Positions 10,862-22,859 of a stretch of DNA of 64,000 nucleotides are shown piece by piece. The stretch lies in the NCBI RefSeq assembly GCF_000276665.1, contig NW_004955488.1, positions 3,746,305 through 3,810,304 of the forward strand, given 5' to 3'. A program made the position numbers and the translations under genes. The stretch comes from Chinchilla lanigera. Lineage: Eukaryota; Chordata; Mammalia; Rodentia; Chinchillidae. Position 1 is the stretch's first letter. Every line of letters begins with the position of its first letter. The notes under the pieces were generated by a model that saw nothing but the letters and a program-made list of their open reading frames with translations, ran no database searches and had not been told where the DNA came from.

Positions 10862-12319
10862 ATGGGTGCGACCGGCGGCAAGCCGACTGTGTTGGAATGC
10901 ATGATTAAGAACTTTGATTAGTTTAAAGCTGAGGACTATGGGGTAAGGATGAAAAAAGGAAAACTCCACACATTGTGTGACCTACAGTGGTCATCTTTTG
11001 GAGTTGGTTGGCCACCAGAGGGGACAGTTGACCAACTAGTACTTGGTGGAGTGTGGAATATTGTTACTGAGAAACCTGGACATTTGGATCAGTTTCCAAA
11101 CATAGACCCCTAGTTGTGTACGATTCAAGCATTACCTCTGTGACTTAGAATGTGTGCGCTTGTAGGTTGCCCAATCAAGTCCTAGTAATTGCAGAAGGCT
11201 CCCCAGAGCAAAAGCCCCTGTTTTACTGTTGGGCCCAGATTAGGATGATCTCATCTCTGGCTTCCCACTACCTTATCCCATTCCACCTGATGTCTCTGCT
11301 ACACACCCACCTTCACCAAATGAGGGCTCTTCCTCAGTACCATAACTGGGTGGGGGGGAACCATCATGGCACTGATCCTGCAGCCCCCTATCCTGCTTAT
11401 CATTGCCAGCAGCCCTTGTCCAAACCAGTGGCTGGCTGAATGAGGAAGTCTTCTCCTTGGGCCCAGCCCCTGTCTTGCCTCTCCAACAGACAGCTGTGAT
11501 GGGACTGAGGGGAAACTTTCAGTCTCCCATGGTTTGTATAACTGGAGAGGTCAGAATCCCCCTTTCTCAGAGCAGCCACAGGCTCTGATTACATTGCTTG
11601 AGTTGGTGTTTATGACCCATTGCCCCACTTGGGATGATTGTCAGCAGATCCTGTCGACTCTGTTCACCTCAGAAGAGAGGAAGAAGGATACAAAAAGGAG
11701 CTGAGAAACAGGTCAGAACAGACACAAGTGGAATGAAAGAAAGTAAAGATGCAGCAGTAGACCGCATTATACCATGAGACATCTCTGACTGGGACTATAA
11801 CACTAATGAAGGGCTAAGCATCCTTAAGGATCACCATCAGGCTTTGGCAAAGGGGCTTCTTTCTGCAGCCTGACATCCCACCAATCTGAATAAGATAATG
11901 GAAGTATTCGAGTGATCAGATGAAACCACAGCTGCATTTTATCAAACATATACCCCATTCAATCCTGAGGACCCCGAGAAAGCCCACAGTGCCAACTTGG
12001 CTTTCATTTCTCAATCTGCCCCTGATATACACAGCAAGTTGGAAAGGTTTGAAGCCATGAGCATCAAACAGTTGATAGAGTTGGCCCAGACAGTGTATCA
12101 CAATAGAGAGGATGTTTAATTCAAGTTTAGGCAGGAGCAGAGGTTAGCAGCTTACAGGAAGGAGGCATAGTTGGGACTAGGGAAGGAAGAAAGGGCAAAC
12201 AGGGAAAAGGTTATTGCATTCTCTTGGGTCTGGACCAATGTGCCTTCTGTAAAGAGAGGGGACATTTTAAGTGAGAGTGTCCAAAGCTGCTAGACAAGGA
12301 GAAGAGAGGGAAAAATTAA
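10862..12319 (+). pseudogene. gag: Retroviral gag pseudogene
   Basis: Remnant of the structural polyprotein that forms the viral core. The start at 10862 gives a Met-Gly N terminus, compatible with myristoylation, and opens a matrix-like segment that hits a TAG after 19 codons. Matrix, a proline-rich middle and capsid-like sequence can be followed in patches to about 12110. A single zinc knuckle is visible at 12239-12280 with Cys at 12239, Cys at 12248, His at 12263 and Cys at 12278; it is broken by a TGA at 12272. The frame closes with TAA at 12317-12319, and protease sequence continues in the same frame, the gammaretroviral arrangement in which pro-pol is made by stop readthrough. Several internal stops and shifts rule out a functional product. 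Confidence 0.8.
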
Positions 12320-12790
12320 GTGTTTGTGGTGGAGTCAGAGGAAATTTCAGAATGATGGTGTCCTGGGTCCCTGTCACTTGGCCCCAGGGAACCCATGTTA
12401 ACTGGAAAGATAGGGGGTAAACCTGTTAGATTTTTAATAGCCACTGGTGCATATCTATCAGTCGTTATCCACCCAGTGGCCCCTTTGGAAGGTCAGAAAG
12501 CATTTGTCCAAGGTACCACCGGCCAAACTTCAGCCTATTCTTTTTGTGAGCCATGTCAAGTCCAGCTCAGACATCATGTAATCAGTCATTCTTTCCTACT
12601 CATGGTTGATTGCCCTTTCCTTCTCCTGGGCCAAGATCCTCTTTGCAAGCTTAGAGTTCAAATTTTCTGTACTCCCCAGGAAATTATTTTAAACATGGGA
12701 GGAGATCCCTCCCTTGAAGCCCACATTTTGACTGTTACTCTGCCTATGCAAGAGGAATATCACCTACTGGATTCTCATTTTATGGAGTAG
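12320..12790 (+). pseudogene. pro: Retroviral protease pseudogene
   Basis: Aspartic protease remnant in the same frame as the gag zinc knuckle. An open stretch runs 12395-12790. The active-site motif is recognisable but its catalytic aspartate is an alanine codon (GCC at 12440-12442 in the A-T-G-A version of D-T-G-A), a one-base change that would abolish catalysis. The later conserved LLGQD-type segment lies near 12620-12640. The domain is followed directly by reverse transcriptase. Confidence 0.8.
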
Positions 12791-13870
12791 TCTGAGAAAC
12801 CTCCTCTCCCTGTTTGGATTCGAGAGTTTCCAAAGGTCTGGGCAGAAGACAATTCCCCTGGTCTTGCAATCCATGCACTGCTAGTGGAGTTATTGGGGCA
12901 TGCAAAACCAGCCCACCTGAGGCAGTACCCAATGACTTTGGAAGCTAAGAAAGGAATTAAGCACATATTTAGAGGCTGTTTGAAGCTGGATATTGAAAGA
13001 ATGCCAGTTTCCTTGGAATACACCCTTCCTGCAGCTTCACAAGTCTAAGACCAATGGGTATCATCCCATTCAGGACTTGCAAGCAGTAAATGCCCTGGTT
13101 GTGACTCTCCACCCTACTGTACCTAACCCCTATACCTTGCATAGTCTACTCCCGCCAACCTATAATCCTGTTATAGAGTGTTAGATTTGAAAGATTCCTT
13201 CCTTTGTATTCCTTTGTCTGTTGCATCACAAGAATTGTTAGCTTTTGAAAGTGAGGATCCAGAAGATGGACAAAAATATCAATTAACCCAGACAAGATTA
13301 ACACAGGGATTTAAGAATTTCCCAACCATATTCCAGGAAGCCTTGTCAAAAGATTTAGTGCCTTTTAGAGAAGAAAAATCTAAAATAACTCTCCTGCAGT
13401 ACATTGAGGACCTCTTCGTGGTGACAGAGAGTCAGGGATGTCAGGAGGGAAGAAAGAAATTGTTGACTTTGTTGCAGGGCAAAAGGTACTGGGTATCAAG
13501 GAAAAGGGCCCAGGTATGCATACAGGCTATGAAATTCCTTGAGTTTGTGTTAAAAAGAGGAACCTGCTTGCTATCAACCTCCCATGCCCAGGCTATTCAG
13601 GACTTGAAAAGGCCTATGACTAGAAAATATTTGAGGGAATTTTGGGGCATAGTCAGATACTGTTGCCTCTGACTACTCAACTTTGTGGCCATTGCCAAAC
13701 CTCTGTATGAGCCCCTGAAGGGAGGAAACAGCCCTCCCTTGGAATGGGATCTTGAATGCCAGAAAGCTTTTGAGACTGTGAAGGAAAAATTGGTGAACAC
13801 CCCTGCTCTGGCATTGCCTGACATTACTAAGTCACTCCAAATGTTTGTCCATTAAAAGGAGGGCACCACC
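12791..13870 (+). pseudogene. pol: Retroviral reverse transcriptase pseudogene
   Basis: RNA-dependent DNA polymerase remnant. An N-terminal fingers segment lies around 12890-13170, then a longer open stretch at 13178-13672. The L-x-Q-G motif is near 13300, and the polymerase active site Y-x-D-D appears as YIED at 13400-13411, with the first Asp changed to Glu. The thumb/connection region runs to about 13870. At least one stop (13182-13184 in another frame) and several frame changes separate the parts. Dead copy. Confidence 0.85.
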
Positions 13871-14690
13871 TGGGGGGTCCTGACTCAGACTCTGGGCTCA
13901 AGGAAGTATCTGTTGGCCTATCTCTCAAAGAGACAAGATTATGTGACAAGTGGATGGCCTTTCTGTCTGCCAGCCACTGAGCCTACTGCTATACATATAA
14001 CAAAAGCTGATAAACCAACTTTGGGGCAGAAATTGGAAACATCTGTTCCCAATGCATTGGAAACCTTGCTCAAGGGTCCCAGCCAAAGGTGGCTTTCTGG
14101 TATTAGGCTGGTCCAGTGCCAAGGACTACTTTCCGAGGATCCCTGACTTGTTATAAAGATTTTAGGGACCCTCAATCCTGCCTCACTTCTGCTGATGTCC
14201 ATGGATCCACATGAACATGACTGCATGGAGGTCACTAAAGCAGTCAACTTGGCACACCCCTCCAGAACCCTGACCTGGCTCTGTTCTCAGATGGTAGCAG
14301 CATGGTAATTGATGGAGTTCAGAGCACAGGAATGGCAGTTGTCACCCTTGAGCAGACTATCTGGTCTGACACTTTGCCTCCTGGAATGTTAGCCCATAAG
14401 GCCTAAGTGATGGCTCTTATTTGGGCTTTGGAGATAGGGAAGGATAAGAGCGTGAATGTTAACACTGACTCCCAATATGCCTTTGTCAATTTGCATGTAT
14501 GTACATGGTGCCATGTACCAGGAAAGGGGCTTCCTGACTATGCTGAGGAAAGACATTAAGAGCTCTCAAGAGATACTGAATTTGTTATTGGCTGTGTTGC
14601 TTCCCACCAAGGTAGCTGTAATTTATTGTCCAGGCCATCAAAAACGAAATTCCTTAGAGGCCCCAGGAGACTGAGCAGCTGATTTAGCAG
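13871..14690 (+). pseudogene. pol: Retroviral connection and RNase H pseudogene
   Basis: Tether/connection sequence is followed by an RNase H domain. The first catalytic aspartate context (F-S-D-G-S) is at 14284-14298 in a different frame from the RT. A later D-S-Q-Y motif is at about 14467-14478, and the C-terminal histidine region is near 14630. Stops and shifts between these motifs break the domain. Confidence 0.75.
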
Positions 14691-15671
14691 CCAAACAAGC
14701 TGCTGTTGGGGACTCACAGCCTGTGACCCAGGCTCTAATAGCTCTGCTCCTTAAGCCACCCAACTATTCAGAAGCAGAACTTAAGTGGGCCATTACAGGA
14801 GGAGCTACAGAACAAAATGGATGGCAAGTTTTTCCAGGAGGGAAGGTGTTCCCAGGAGGGAAGGTGTTCCTTCCTGAGCCAATGGGACATTTTGTGATCC
14901 AGGAACTACATAGCCATACTCACTTGGGAAAGATAGCCGTCACTGAGCTGCTTGGCTATTACTTACTTATGTCTAGACTTTGGACTCTGTATGTGTCTAT
15001 GACAGGAAGATGCATGGTTTCTGCTCATTATAATCCAGTTTCTCATCCATAAAAACTGTCCAGAGTCTGCAAACAAGGAACATTGCCTCTTGAGGACTTT
15101 GAGGTGGCTTTCACAGAAATCAAACCCATTCTTAGGAACAAGAGGTATTGGTTGATACTCATTTGCCCCTCTTTGGGCTGGGTGGAGGCCATCTCCACAA
15201 AAACTGAGATGTCTAGAGAGGTGATAAAAGCTTGATGGAGCTAGTTATTCCCCACTATGGGCTCCCCATGAAGGTGATTTGACATAATAGGCCTGTTTGC
15301 AGGGGTTGAGTGGTTCAGAGCTTTTCCATATCCTTAGGTCTAAAATGGAAGCTATACACTGCCTACCGGCCGCAGAGTTCTGCCCAGGTAGAGAGACAGA
15401 ATCAGACTTTGAAGTCTACCTGAGCCAAGTGCCAAGAGACTGGGGTAAACTGGGTGACTATGTTTCTGTTGGCCTTGCTTATGTCCCCATGTCTGCCAGA
15501 GAGAAGATGGCTGGCTGCAGCACAGGATATTTGGCAGCTTTCTGTCTACAGGACAGGATAATTCTAAAGGCTATTAAGGATCCTATCTGGACAACAAGAC
15601 TCACTTGGAGGGTCCACATGCACGTAAAAAAGTTAGTTCATGGAAGGACACAGGGATTCTTATCCAAATAA
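14691..15671 (+). pseudogene. pol: Retroviral integrase pseudogene
   Basis: Integrase remnant. The N-terminal His-His zinc-binding region is in an open stretch at 14723-15052. The catalytic core lies around 15100-15420, with the glutamate-containing Q-x-E-type region near 15380-15400 in a shifted frame. The C-terminal part ends at 15671. An imperfect 18-bp tandem duplication ('aggagggaaggtgttcc' twice, about 14836-14870) occurs just before the zinc domain. Not functional. Confidence 0.75.
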
Positions 15672-16850
15672 CATGAATATAGATAACCCCTAGAAAGTCA
15701 ATTTTCCCTTTCCCTTCTCTATCTTGTGAGCTACACCACTCTGAAAACCCTAGCCTGAATGTCTTGTTAGGCATTCCAAAGAGTAATCTCTTGGCTGCAG
15801 AAGCTGTTCAAACAGCTGTAGAAAGAGTGAGCACCCAATTGGGTATTTATTAGACACTTAATAAAACCCATCACCTTCTAAATCTAACCCCACTTTAGCT
15901 GAGAGCTCTTGGATGTGTATAAGACCAAGTCCATCCTTCTATGAGACAATAGCTTCCTCAACTAAGATTATTTCTACTCAGATAATCTGCACCTTGGAGA
16001 AAGAAAAACCACTTCCGCTTTTCCTGGTGGAGACTGTTCATGGTACAGGATTTTATGTGGGCAAAGGACACAACCAGGTTGCAAACCTGGTTGCAAACCA
16101 TTGGGCTTATAGAGCTCCATGAGGATCTTGGTTATTTTGTACCAATGGATTATTTAAGTGCATTGACTACAAACAAAAATTCATACAGTGTGGCCCTTGC
16201 CTATTAGTAATGATTCTCCTCAGGGTGAAAACCATATAGGGGAGTCCAGAGACCTGGCATCAGTTCCCAGGCCAACAGACCTAGGCAAAGCAGGACTCTA
16301 TGGTCTTGCCAGTGCTGGCCGGGATAAGCATAGCAGCATTGCTGGGACTGGGAGGAGGAGTAATAGCCCATTCTGAAAAAGGCTTACAAGGGCTTAGTAG
16401 ATTGATTAGCAATATAGAGCAAGATGTGGAAGGAGTTCAAAATGAGGTCAGACAGCCACATGACCTAGTAAATTCCCTAGCAGCAGTGGTGTTACAAAAT
16501 AGGAGAGACCTCAGTTTACTTTTTATGGAACAGGAAGGCTATGTACTGTCCTGAGGAGAAAATGCTGTTTTTATGCAAACAACTCAGGAGTCATCATAGA
16601 AATGCTTGACCAGTTGGATAGAGAAGCAAAAGAAAGGAGAAAGACATATTATAGCCACCAAGGTTGGTATGAAGAACTCTTCAACTGGGGCCCAAGATTA
16701 GCTTTCCTAATTGCTGGGATCATAGGGCCCCTGGTGATTATTGTGGTGGTCCTTACTTTATGGCCATGCATAATTAAGTGGGTTAAAAATAGGATCCAAA
16801 GCAGTGTGAACCAAGCACAAATAATGGTTCTAAAGGAGAACCAGTTATAG
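15672..16850 (+). pseudogene. env: Retroviral env pseudogene
   Basis: Envelope remnant. The surface-subunit part (about 15690-16290) is short and heavily broken. The transmembrane subunit is clearer: a glycine/alanine-rich fusion-peptide-like segment near 16300-16360, a heptad region at 16380-16500 with an LQNRR-type core around 16494-16508, a stop at 16552-16554, and a hydrophobic membrane anchor at about 16695-16770 followed by a short cytoplasmic tail that ends before 16850. The order fits a gamma-type Env. Stops between the heptad region and the anchor prevent any full product. Confidence 0.75.
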
Positions 16851-16923
16851 ATTGGAGACCGGATCCCCAATGTGTGAATAACTATACATGTCCTCAGAAG
16901 GAAAATATGTCCTTGGGGGGTAA

Positions 16924-17386
16924 TGATAGAGCAAGAGAGACTCCATTTTCTTTTTTTAGCTCCATATTAAGGGAAAACACTTAAATTCTCTTAAGTTGTA
17001 GTTGGTCCCCCTCCCCTGGGTTAGTTATCAACCCCCTTAAAGGAGAGCAGAGTCATAAAATCAGAACAGAACAAACAGAACAAATTGGGAAGTAGCCTTA
17101 AAGTTAAACTACAATGGTCATCTGGAATCTTTCTGTCCAACAAGTTCTGGGATAGATAAACTTTGTGATAATTGTGTGACATTCTTATAAGATTCCCCAA
17201 AATGAAGTAATGGTTACTATAGCAACCTAAAATGTACTTAAACTGAAGATGAGACCTAGATCAGGGCAGATATCCTCTCTGGCTCCTGGTTAGAGACTGT
17301 CAGCCAACTCAATAAAGGTTTGCTCCTTCCTGTTCTTTTGGTCCCTTGTGAATGCTGCTTTCTCGATGAACTTGCTTGCTGTATCA
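16924..17386 (+). repeat. 3' LTR of the ERV
   Basis: A 463-bp LTR, TGATAG...TGTATCA, with AATAAA at about 17310 followed by a T-rich stretch. A G-rich run just upstream (16914-16920) is a weak polypurine tract. It aligns with 9189-9570 plus 10051-10145. Confidence 0.9.
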
Positions 17387-17390
17387 GTGG

Positions 17391-20300
17391 AATTTTTTGT
17401 TTTGACAAAATAGCCTTACAAATAAACAAACTCATAAGTAAGGTGGGAATCCTAGTTTTACTAATTCTAGCTCTCAGAATTGGTCTTTTCCTGCTTTTCA
17501 CATCCATGCCTGAGAAGCGGTCTTTAAGAATGCACCTCTATCAGTTTATGGTTGCATCCTAAGTACAATAAGAAGATGCCCTGGTGATATCAGAAACTCA
17601 TGTCCTGCCCCTGGTTTTTCAGGACTTTGGTGCTCACCTGAGATCCAGGAAGTATCAAGCATTCAACCTGATCCAAGTCATTTGACTTAGCTTGAAATGA
17701 GCCAGCAGAAACAGGAATTCTATGTGCCTTTAAACTTATATTTGAATATTAGCATATTTCAGAAAATTTCATATCAAACTCTGAGACTAGAAAACAAATA
17801 TATCAGGTTAACCAAATGATTTTTCACCATTATCCAATTATTGTAGTTTTAGCACAGGTATTACTTATATAGAATTAGTTAATTATTCTTTTCTGTATTT
17901 CTAACATACCATAGCCATGAAATTGAGTGTATGTTGGCCTTGCAAAAGTCTAAACTGACTCTTAATAATGCCAGTATCCTGGAACAATTATTTAATGTTT
18001 CCACTGATTCCTTCACCAAGACAAACTTTAAACCTATGCAATCCCTAATGGACGTTTTAAATTGCTTGGCAGTTCTAAAATGAATATCATTATATGTTTT
18101 TATTATTTCCATAAATCATGGGAAAAAGTTCTAAATGAGGTGACAACTATTAACTTCTTTAGATACCATGGTTAAATGTATGTTATTGTTATGTACATTT
18201 GCATTCTTAATTTCCACAAAGATTGATTCATTATGTGTTTAATTCTGTTTCTTGGCTTTCTCCCTAAGTAATATGTTTTAGGCTCTGCCCCTGTGGCCAC
18301 ATGAACCTTGAAATCAGTTGCTTTTAATTGCAGTACTAGATGGCATGCATCAAGCATATTTTATTACTTTTTCCTTGCAAAGGCATCATAATTGATTTCA
18401 ATTCCTCACTTATACAAATAACTTACTGCAAGGAATACACACAATTCCCTATTGGTCTGTATAAAAATTACTCTGGAACTTATATGCAGAACGTAATTGA
18501 TGACTATTGGTAACATACTTTTCTCCAAGAGAGCTGAGTCCCTCCACAAGCCAACCAAAAAGATGCCGGCATTCTTAAATTCCATATAATCACTAGTGCT
18601 TTACAGTTTGAGCCAGGCCAAGATGATGTAGTGAGAGCCTAGAGTCGTTTGTTTTTATTTGCATTTTCATTATTATAATAGGTTCAAAAATCTCTTCATG
18701 CAAAAGAAATTCTGTGCTCTTTTACTGCACAAAATCCTAAAATTTTTATCCCACCTCAACAATTGTTATTGCCCTATGATGGGGACTTTTGAATATTGAT
18801 TAATATTTTCCTGTAACTTTGCCCCAAATGAATTCATTTTCTTTTCATTTACAGCTTATACCACATGTAGATCTCTAAAACATTTAGAGCCCTCCTTTAC
18901 ATGAACACTTTGGCCTTCTATATAGATAGCATTCCATTTTCTCAAAGCAGTAGATAGGTGTCAAAAGTCATAGTATGACATTAACAAAGTATAACAGCAA
19001 GTTATAATGACTGACAAGAAAATATATTCATCGCAGGAAAAACAAATTGGTGAGAATTATTTTTAACAATTCCACCTTCTAATGTAAGTCTGTTTTCAGA
19101 TTTTTTAGATGTATCCTAAAACAAACACAAGGGTAAAGAGATTTTATGAAGAACTATATATGAACTCAAACAAATTTCAACAAATGTTGTGCTGGTAATA
19201 TCATACTGAAAGTGGACTCATTATTAGAATAAATATATTTCTTTGTAGGAACAGGGAACCAAATTTTATGCTTCTTCTCTCTGATATGTTTTTCACATAC
19301 TTGTTTTTCCTATTTGAGTCAAGAAAGATAAAGGTATGAGTAATAAATAGAGATCACCTTTTAGAATTCCTTGAAATATTTGGTATTGAAATTAATCATC
19401 AGTTGATGCTGAAGCCATTGACTAAATTATTATTATGGAACAGGATGCTTGCGTAGTCTCAAATATTTCTTATTAACATATTATTTATTAAATAAAATGT
19501 AAAAAAGGATAAATGAAGATGAAGAAATGAAGAAACATGCCAGGGACCTCAATCAATCTTTCAAATTTAAACGTTTTTATTTTAAAGAGAAAAATCAGTA
19601 AAACTGATAGAGAATTTCAAAACAAGATGAGAGGAAATAAATCAAATTTAAACTTTTAATAAAAGAACAATGATATTTTGTACATCTTGTCATCATACAC
19701 TAAGAGGGACATATCACTTCTTCAATACTATTTCCAAAAAATTAATCTGATGTGATAATAAAATATCACAATGAGGCAATAATTGACAAATTCAAAATGA
19801 AGAGCATTCTATGAAATAATTGGTCTGAAATTTGTAAAAATCCAACATTAACATCATAAAAGGGAAACATGGAAGAGTGAGTCTTCGATAAAAGACCTTA
19901 CAACTAAACTCAATGTTTTAAGTTGCACTGAATTCTGGGTGTGTTCTAAAAGCTATGTTATTAGAAAAAATGCAATTTTTCAGTATAGATGCATGGTATT
20001 GTATCAATTTTAAGTATTTTCTTGTGCTTATTGTGGTGGAATTATATAACATTTCCTAATCATGAATAAGTATTGTGTATTAAATATAAGTATTTATGAA
20101 TCACAGATTATCACTAACACAAAAATTCAATATGTGAAATGTTCCAAAACCAAACATTTTTAGCACTGACAAAATGCTATACATGGAAATTTCTGCACTG
20201 AAATATGTACACAAAATTATTTAAGATATTATGTAAAACTCCCATCAAGTTAAGTGTATATAAAACATTAGTGAATTTTGTATCTGTAGTTGGGTCCCAT

Positions 20301-21739
20301 GCTCAGGATAGCTCATTATTTATAATATATGTAATTTTCCAAAATTAAAAAATAAACAAATTTGAAGCACTTCTGGTCCCAACCATTTTGGATAAATAAT
20401 CTCTAACTTATATTAGAGTTCCAGCAGTGTCTGCAAGTGATTTATGAATGAGAATAAATGTAGAGCCATGGGGGCATTCAGAGGACTGTGATAAATTCTG
20501 TGCTTGATAGGAGATTAGTTTGTGGAGAGAATATAATACAGGAAAATATTATCTTTAAAATTTTTAATTCATAAAATACCATGTGGAATGTTGTACAAAT
20601 AAGTGCCAAATTTTATGGCACAGACCTATGCTCTTTAATGTACCTGTGAGTCCTGGGGACCCTAATAAAAGGTAGACTCTGAATTGGAGGTGTAGAGTGG
20701 AATCTTAGATAACACACTGAGTAACAAAATGTAAGAGCTATCGAAGAAATTATTAAGAGTAAGAGTAGTTAAGGATGGCTTCAAGTAGGAAAAGAATCTT
20801 GATATCTTAGCTCTTTTTCAAAAAGGAAGACAAAAGTATAATAGCTCTATTCATTTATGCTTTCTTTCCAACATACCTCTCAGCAGATAACATGGAAGAG
20901 ACATGGTATGTTGCAGTGAATGCTGTATGTGGTACACAGAGTCACAGGTAGAGGAGGAGATCAATAAATTTATCTATTAAACTGATTTAGTTTATTAGTA
21001 GAAATTTCCTGTGATTGGTAGCAAAGATTATCAGGATACAGCTGTAGGTTAGTAAAATAATCTTGATTCCAGAGAAGCAGAACTCTGCCTGGCAGGATGA
21101 GGAAAGGGAATGAAACATCTTTTTAAAAAGAGCATAGAAATGTATGTTTCATGTAATTAAAATTACCTAAGTTGGATAATGACTTTCTCAAATAATGTAT
21201 GGGACAATTATTCTGGCTACTAAAAGCAGTCTTCATTGGAGAGGCACAAAGTGAGGCTACCTGAAAGCTGTTGTGTAACCCAGAACACGTAGCCCTCCTG
21301 CAAGGTTAGCAGTTTTGGGTTCTTCACAATTTCTTTTGCCACCCTTCCCCTTTTATCAGAGTTTGAGGAGACTACATCCAGCCTAATTTCAGGCTATTAC
21401 TCATTGGTAAAGATGGGAAATTAGTCATCTTCCATTCCTATATCAAAGCTCTTGCATTAGTGTTCGGTTTTTTAACCTTTTACAAAGATTTCTTTATAAA
21501 CTGACTTTATGGAACTTGTTGTCAAAGCTAGGACAACATGCTAATCTTTTTAATCAATTTCTTCCTCAAACCATTGATAAAGTTCAATTAGCTGGGCAAT
21601 TATTGGTGTTAGCTTGTTAGATGTGTACATTTAAAAGTATCCATTTCAAGCAATTAGAGAAGCTACCTTTCAAGCAATTAGAGAAGTTCACATGCTTATC
21701 ATGAATATTGTCATTTCTTCCTGTCCATTCCTGTGTTTT
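17391..21739. other. AT-rich intergenic desert
   Basis: About 4.3 kb without recognisable genes, RNA genes or well-preserved repeats. A 19-bp unit (tttcaagcaattagagaag) occurs twice in tandem at about 21646-21687. Short open frames are scattered and unsupported. Confidence 0.45.
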
Positions 21740-22560
21740 CCTTTTTCTAAACAAATTTTTTATTAGCACATGCTTGCACTACATAATTATTATATTCATT
21801 GCAGGGAATTAGTACATGTATACTATACATCTCAATTCTTTTTTTTCCTTCACCTCCACCCCCAATTTTTTGCCAACATCAGATTCATGTATTTGTCTTA
21901 TAAGTCCTTATAAATTAATTATCATACATTCAGATTTACAGCCAGATTAATAGGCCAAAGTATATCAAACACATAAGACAATTATACTAAACAAAGGTAT
22001 ACTTTTGGATACATTGTCTATGCTGGATTACACTAATGTTTTTTCTCCCTTTCCTTGTTATCTGTCCTTTATAGTGCACTTTATTTATATACTGAGTTTC
22101 TCATATAAGAGAAACCATGTAATATATAGGCTTCCGGGTTTGATTTACTTCACTAAATGTTATGGTCCCAAGGTGCAATTGTTGTCCTACACATGACTTA
22201 AATTTATCCTTTTTATGACACAGTATTGTTCCATTGTATATAAATACCATATTTTCTTTATCTATTCATGTGTTGATATATATATGTATATATCTTTTCT
22301 TCCAGGATTTAACTATTATGAATTGTGCTGCTATAATCATGAATATACATACATCTCTGTCTTGAACTCCTTGGGGAAGATACTTTGAAGGGGAACAGCT
22401 GCATCAAGTGGAATTTCTAGCTTTACAGTTTTTTTTAAGGAATCTGCACACTGATTTCCATAGTGGTTGTACTTATTTACATTCCTATCAACAACGAAGA
22501 AAGGTTTCTTTTTCTGCAGCCTCATCAGCATGTGTTATTTTCCTTTCCTTATTGCTGCCT
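21740..22560 (-). mobile_element. L1 3' end fragment
   Basis: Minus-strand L1: the + strand shows reversed 3' untranslated sequence (21740-22080), then the end of ORF2, including blocks that also appear reversed at 1060-1450 (for example the 'catagtggttgtac' and 'gtattgttccattgtatataaataccat' regions). It is 5' truncated near 22560 and non-coding. Confidence 0.75.
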
Positions 22561-22859
22561 TTTGAGAAAACAAATTTATTAATTTTTAAAAGTAATTTAC
22601 ATGTTTTGAATCTATATCAAATAATCCTTTAAATTGCCTAGAAATGTTTATTAAAATGAAAGAAGATAATCTTTTAATTGTTGTATTATGTTATAAGGTT
22701 AAACAATTTAAGCACCTTAGTTATTCAGAGAGAGCCAAGGATGTATGTGTTTTTAAAAATGAAAGTTGTGGTGTGCCAGGTATTTGTTACTAATCTGTGT
22801 ATGATAATAGAAATGAATGAAGACATCCTAATCACTTACTAATAAATATGATGATTAAG
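22561..22859. other. AT-rich spacer
   Basis: Short AT-rich spacer between two L1 fragments. Nothing else was recognised. Confidence 0.4.

Larger units (their letters stand above)
9189..17386 (+). mobile_element. Class I (gamma-type) endogenous retrovirus, defective
   Basis: An 8.2-kb provirus with LTR, leader, gag, pro, pol and env remnants and a second LTR, all on the + strand. The LTRs begin TGATA and end TATCA. The flanks are ATGG (9185-9188) and GTGG (17387-17390), a 4-bp duplication with one mismatch; 4 bp is usual for gammaretroviruses. The class assignment rests on the single CCHC knuckle in gag, gag and pro lying in one frame separated by a stop, and the transmembrane-protein layout. 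All genes carry multiple stops and frameshifts, and the two LTRs differ at clearly more than one position in ten by eye, so it is an old, inactive insertion. The primer-binding site after 10145 is not clear enough to name the tRNA. Confidence 0.9.
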
